From NCBI GenBank assembly GCA_028386065.3, contig JAKUCV010006623.1, forward strand, positions 62,001 to 126,000: 64,000 nucleotides of DNA. Reading direction: 5' to 3'. This document shows positions 60,518 to 64,000 of the stretch, piece after piece (position 1 is the stretch's first letter; every line of letters begins with the position of its first letter). The notes beneath the pieces are model-generated. The model was not told the origin of the DNA. It worked only from the letters and a program-made list of their open reading frames with translations, and searched no databases. The stretch comes from Turnera subulata (lineage: Eukaryota; Streptophyta; Magnoliopsida; Malpighiales; Passifloraceae). Made by a program: the position numbers and the translations under genes.

Positions 60518-63500
60518 TTTTTTTTTTGGTATGAACGGGGGCCTAGCCCAAACTACATGAAATTAAATCAAACAGGTTGCGTAACCGACCCCGATTTGTC
60601 CAGATGATAAAGAGCAATACAAAAATCAGGAACTTGAAAGTAAACATGCGCAGCAACATCACTGTTCGTCGCCGTAGTAGCCAACCTATCAGCTAGACCA
60701 TTGCTCTCCCGATAAATATGTCGAATTTCCACCTCCCATTGACGTTGGAGCAGAAGCTTTATACGTAGAAGTAAGGCATCTTGACTTACGGTTATAGCAC
60801 CCTGTAGCACCTGATATAAAACATGTGAATCAATCTCCAAAACCATCCGACGAATGCCTTGCTCCCAAGCATAAGAAAGACCCAGATACACTGCCCATTT
60901 TTCCGCCTTAAAAGCAGAACAAGACCCCAGCCTCGACTGAAAACCAAAACACCACGACCCCTCGGCATCACGGCACACACCACCGGCTCCTGCTACCTGT
61001 GAATTACCCCTACAAGAGCCATTAGTATTTAATTTAAACCATTGTGGCGGCGGGGGCTTCCATCCAACCCGTCTAACCTGCCGCCTTGCATTTATATTCA
61101 AAGACGCAACGGACACCCTCAACTGAAGGATCTCCTGTACAACAGACCATATTTCCGATATCGAAAAGAAACCAATACCTTGACGATCAAACGTCCAAGC
61201 ATTCCTCCAACCCCATATCTTCCATAGTGCAACACCAAAGATAATGTGCCAATTCGCCACACCAGGCATACAGAAAGACTTGGCCAGGTTGCGCCCCATC
61301 CAATTAGAAAAAGATCCCATTTGGAATTGTCGCCATTGCTCTCGAGGTACTAACTTGCGCCACACCCGTTGTGCTCTCCAGCAGTCCCTAAAAAGATGCA
61401 ACATATTCTCTGCCATACCCATACAAGCCTGACAGAGTGGTGTAACCGTCAATTTCCGACGGCATCTCATCTCGTTTGTAAGAAGTTTACCGTGTACCAC
61501 CAGCCAAAGAAATGAACGAATACGTTGTGGCCCCGGCCAATGCCAAACGGACTTCCATATAACATTGAGAGGATCCCAGGTAGTTTTAGCCAATAGCGTA
61601 TAGGCCGATTTAGTAGAAAAGAATCCCGAAGATGACTCGCCCCAAGATAATGAGTCGACTTGGCCTGCCATAGGAGGCGGCATTGCTGCCACCTTGAGGA
61701 GGTACTCCTCTGGTAATAAACCCGAAAAAAGATCCCAGCGCCACCCACCAGAAGGGGTGCTGAATCTCTCCACCGGCCAAGTTAACTGCTCACGTGGAAT
61801 AGGATTGCATGCCATAGAAATAAGTGGCCCATCACACTCATCAACCCATCTGTCCTTCCAAAACAAAATACTGGAACCATCCCCCACATGCCATTGAACC
61901 CCTTGTAGAGTAACCGGCCACACCTTGGATAATGCTCGCCATAATGGGGATTGATCTTTGCGATCATTGAGTGAGACACGATCGCCCCGAATCATTAAAT
62001 ATTTTGCTGTAAGCATTTCGGACCATAAGCCCGCTTCCTGGGAGATCAACTTCCAACAAAGTTTCATTAATAAAGCATCATTGAATACGGCAAGCTCCTT
62101 AAGTCCTACACCTCCCGAAACCTTAGGTTGACACACCGTTTTCCAATTGATTAAATGAATTTTCCTTTCCTCAGGACGATCTCCCCATATGAAATTCCTG
62201 CACAACCTCTCAATCTCCTGACAAATACGGATAGGGATTTTCGCCGATTGCATGGTGAAGATTGGGAGAGCACTTAACACCGATTGACAAAGTGTAATTC
62301 GTCCAGCAAGTGAGAGCTGGTTCACCTTCCAACCTGCCAAACGACACTTGACAGCATCCACCAAGTGACTATATGTGCGATTTGTGATGCGACCAGCATA
62401 TAACGGCACTCCTAGATACATTCCCAAATCATCAGTAACCTCAAACCCACTGATCCGAGTGATCTCCTCACGTACATCATCCGATACATTCCGGGAAAAG
62501 TAGAGGCGAGTTTTGCTAATGCTCACCTTTTGTCCAGAACAAGCACAGAATGTATCGAGACAGGCCTGAATAATTCTGAGTTGATCCACTGAAGCTTCAG
62601 CAAACAAGATCATATCATCTGCAAACAGCAGATGAGAAATACGGGGTCCCCCTCTACTCGCCATAATTGGTTTCCATGACCCCTCCACAACGGCCTGAGA
62701 TACTAAATGTGAAAATCTTTCCAAACATAATACAAATAAATAACGAGACAAAGGATCCCCCTAACGTACACCTCGCGATGGTTGGAAAGACTCTGTTGGC
62801 GTACCATCCCACAGAACCCTCATCCCAACTGAAGATACACATTGCATAATTGGAGAATTGAGTTGCACAGGAAAACCACACTCTGTCAGAGTATCCGCCA
62901 AAAACTTCCAATCCACCCGGTCATACGCCTTCTCGAGGTCTACCTTAATAGCCATAAATCCAACAGACGTGCGCATGGTACGCATAGTGTAAATTAACTC
63001 TTGCGCCACAACAATATTATCAATAATTTGTCTCCCTGGAACAAAGCTACACTGATAAGGGCCAACCAACGACGGAAGCACCCCTTTAATCCGGTTCACA
63101 ATGACCTTGGTCACAATTTTAAACAACACATTGCACAATCCAATAGGACGAAATTGTACAACTGTCTCTGGAGTCTCAACCTTAGGTAGTAGGACAAGGA
63201 AAACCTGGTTGATATCCGATATAGGAGAGGTCCCAGCAAACACCTGTTGAACAAACTTGACCACATCAGATCCCACCACTTCCCATTGATGTTGATAAAA
63301 ACAAGCCCGACACTCCCCGCGTCAATCAGCGGAAATCGTCTGGAGCAGTACTGAAATCCGGTTCGCACCCATTTGGAAAACCGCCTGTTTAATTTCGACG
63401 GGGGAGACTGGAGCTAACAACTGTCCAACACTCCCCGCGTCAATCAGCGGAAATCGTCCTGGCAAAGGCATATGGGAACTAAGAGTCACATCCCTTGTAA

Positions 63501-64000
63501 AAAGTGACTTATAAAACTGCATCGTCAACTCACGCAAGTCATTCGGATCAGAAACCCACTCCCCAGCCGAATTCTTCAACTGCAAAACTTTATTCTTTCT
63601 CCGTCGAATCATAGTACTTGCATGGAAGTACTTTGTATTCCGATCACCATGTTCCAGCCAACGTGCCCTGGACTTCTAATACCATAGCACTTCCTCCTGC
63701 CGAAGGACCTGATTATACTCCGTTGTTAGCTCCCTTTCAAGTTTAAGCAAAAAAGGGTTACTACGAACAGAAATCGCTCTTTGGACACCAGTTAATCGGG
63801 CTAGTAACTTCCTCTTGCGCTCAAAGATATTTCCAAAGACTTGCTTATTCCAAACACACAATTCCTCAGATAAATGGTGCAATTTGGAGGGAATTGGATC
63901 GGATACTCGGCAATTAGCTGCCACAAAATTATTAAACTCATCATGCGTTGTCCAAGCATATTCAAATCTGAAAGGTCGCCGACCAGCAGTTGTAGCCTGC
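60518..64000 (-). mobile_element. L1-type LINE retrotransposon, 3' part
   Basis: A non-LTR retrotransposon on the minus strand whose 5' part lies beyond the window. The 3' end is marked by a run of 10 A (T on the plus strand, 60518-60527) directly after GTTCATACC, following a 3' UTR of about 40 bases. Upstream come the RNase H, zf-RVT and reverse-transcriptase regions (next entry). The host sequence on the tail side begins caagaattaaatgacacg, but the matching target duplication at the 5' end cannot be seen. Confidence 0.9.
60568..64000 (-). pseudogene. LINE ORF2: reverse transcriptase + RNase H, broken
   Basis: One reading frame, interrupted by in-frame stops, continues from the window edge to a stop at 60568. 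From the 5' side the pieces are a linker ending RARWLEHGDRNTKYFHAST, the reverse-transcriptase domain (FRPIGLCNVLFKI..., DLEKAYDRVDW, then GDPLS, with the catalytic FADD box about 125 bases further), a thumb/zf-RVT region (GKLLTNEMRCRRK..C..C, HLF.DC), and an RNase H-like domain (AGAGGV, KAEKWA, LEIDS, SNGLADRLA). Breaks are a TAG at 63676-63678, a TGA at 63322-63324 inside a 31-bp duplicated patch, and a TAG at 62761-62763 just before GDPLS. The first RNase H acidic residue is Asn (NTNGS). The frame never shifts, so the copy is fairly young. The endonuclease domain is outside the window. Confidence 0.9.

Noticed and set aside
1..64000. CRISPR array, bacterial operon or phage-like system
   Set aside because: No regularly spaced repeats are present, and gene structure is that of a plant nuclear genome throughout.

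Overview
This is a nuclear window from a flowering plant, almost certainly a eudicot. The genes have GT-AG introns, the intergenic DNA is AT-rich, and the proteins belong to plant families (cellulose synthase CESA1, the bZIP factor HY5, OCP3, a TSO1-like CXC protein). Exon boundaries were placed by hand from reading frame, splice sites and remembered family proteins. No alignment was run.

Layout. Positions 1.3-12.3 kb hold a tandem duplication. Each copy carries a BT1-type adenine nucleotide carrier gene (+) that converges on a five-exon Alba-domain gene (-). All exon lengths are preserved in both copies. Positions 13.0-18.9 kb hold a complete 14-exon CESA1-type gene (-). Positions 21.9-24.2 kb hold a four-exon HY5 gene (-) whose 24-codon last exon lies beyond a 1.3-kb intron. 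Positions 25-28 kb hold transposon remnants and a broken F-box/FBD gene. A small gene resembling the At1g80180 family lies at 28.5-28.8 kb. OCP3 (-) at 30-32.4 kb is head-to-head with a small membrane-protein gene (+). An unrecognised 425-residue single-exon gene (-) follows at 34.1-35.4 kb.

Positions 35.9-45.5 kb are repeat-rich and contain one RanBP2-type zinc-finger gene (-). Positions 45.5-50.4 kb hold a ten-exon CPP/TSO1-like gene (+). Positions 51.7-55.2 kb hold a nine-exon acyl-protein-thioesterase-like hydrolase (-). A single-exon armadillo-repeat gene (-) is at 58.3-59.2 kb. From 60.5 kb to the window end lies the 3' part of an L1-type LINE (-) with premature stops and a damaged reverse-transcriptase core.

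BT1 next to CESA1, and HY5 next to OCP3, match neighbouring loci in Arabidopsis (At4g32400/At4g32410 and At5g11260/At5g11270, from memory), so two conserved gene neighbourhoods appear to be joined here. The genes do not form one pathway.

I found no wholly new system. The most unusual signal is a recurring class of tiny insertions: a few bases plus a poly(A) or poly(T) run, bracketed by 12-19-bp direct repeats. They look like extremely 5'-truncated target-primed insertions, and two of them end like the local LINE (ACC then A-run). Also notable are a nearly palindromic 541-bp Mutator-type foldback element with a perfect 9-bp target duplication, and LINE stop codons that are consistent with CAG-to-TAG changes.
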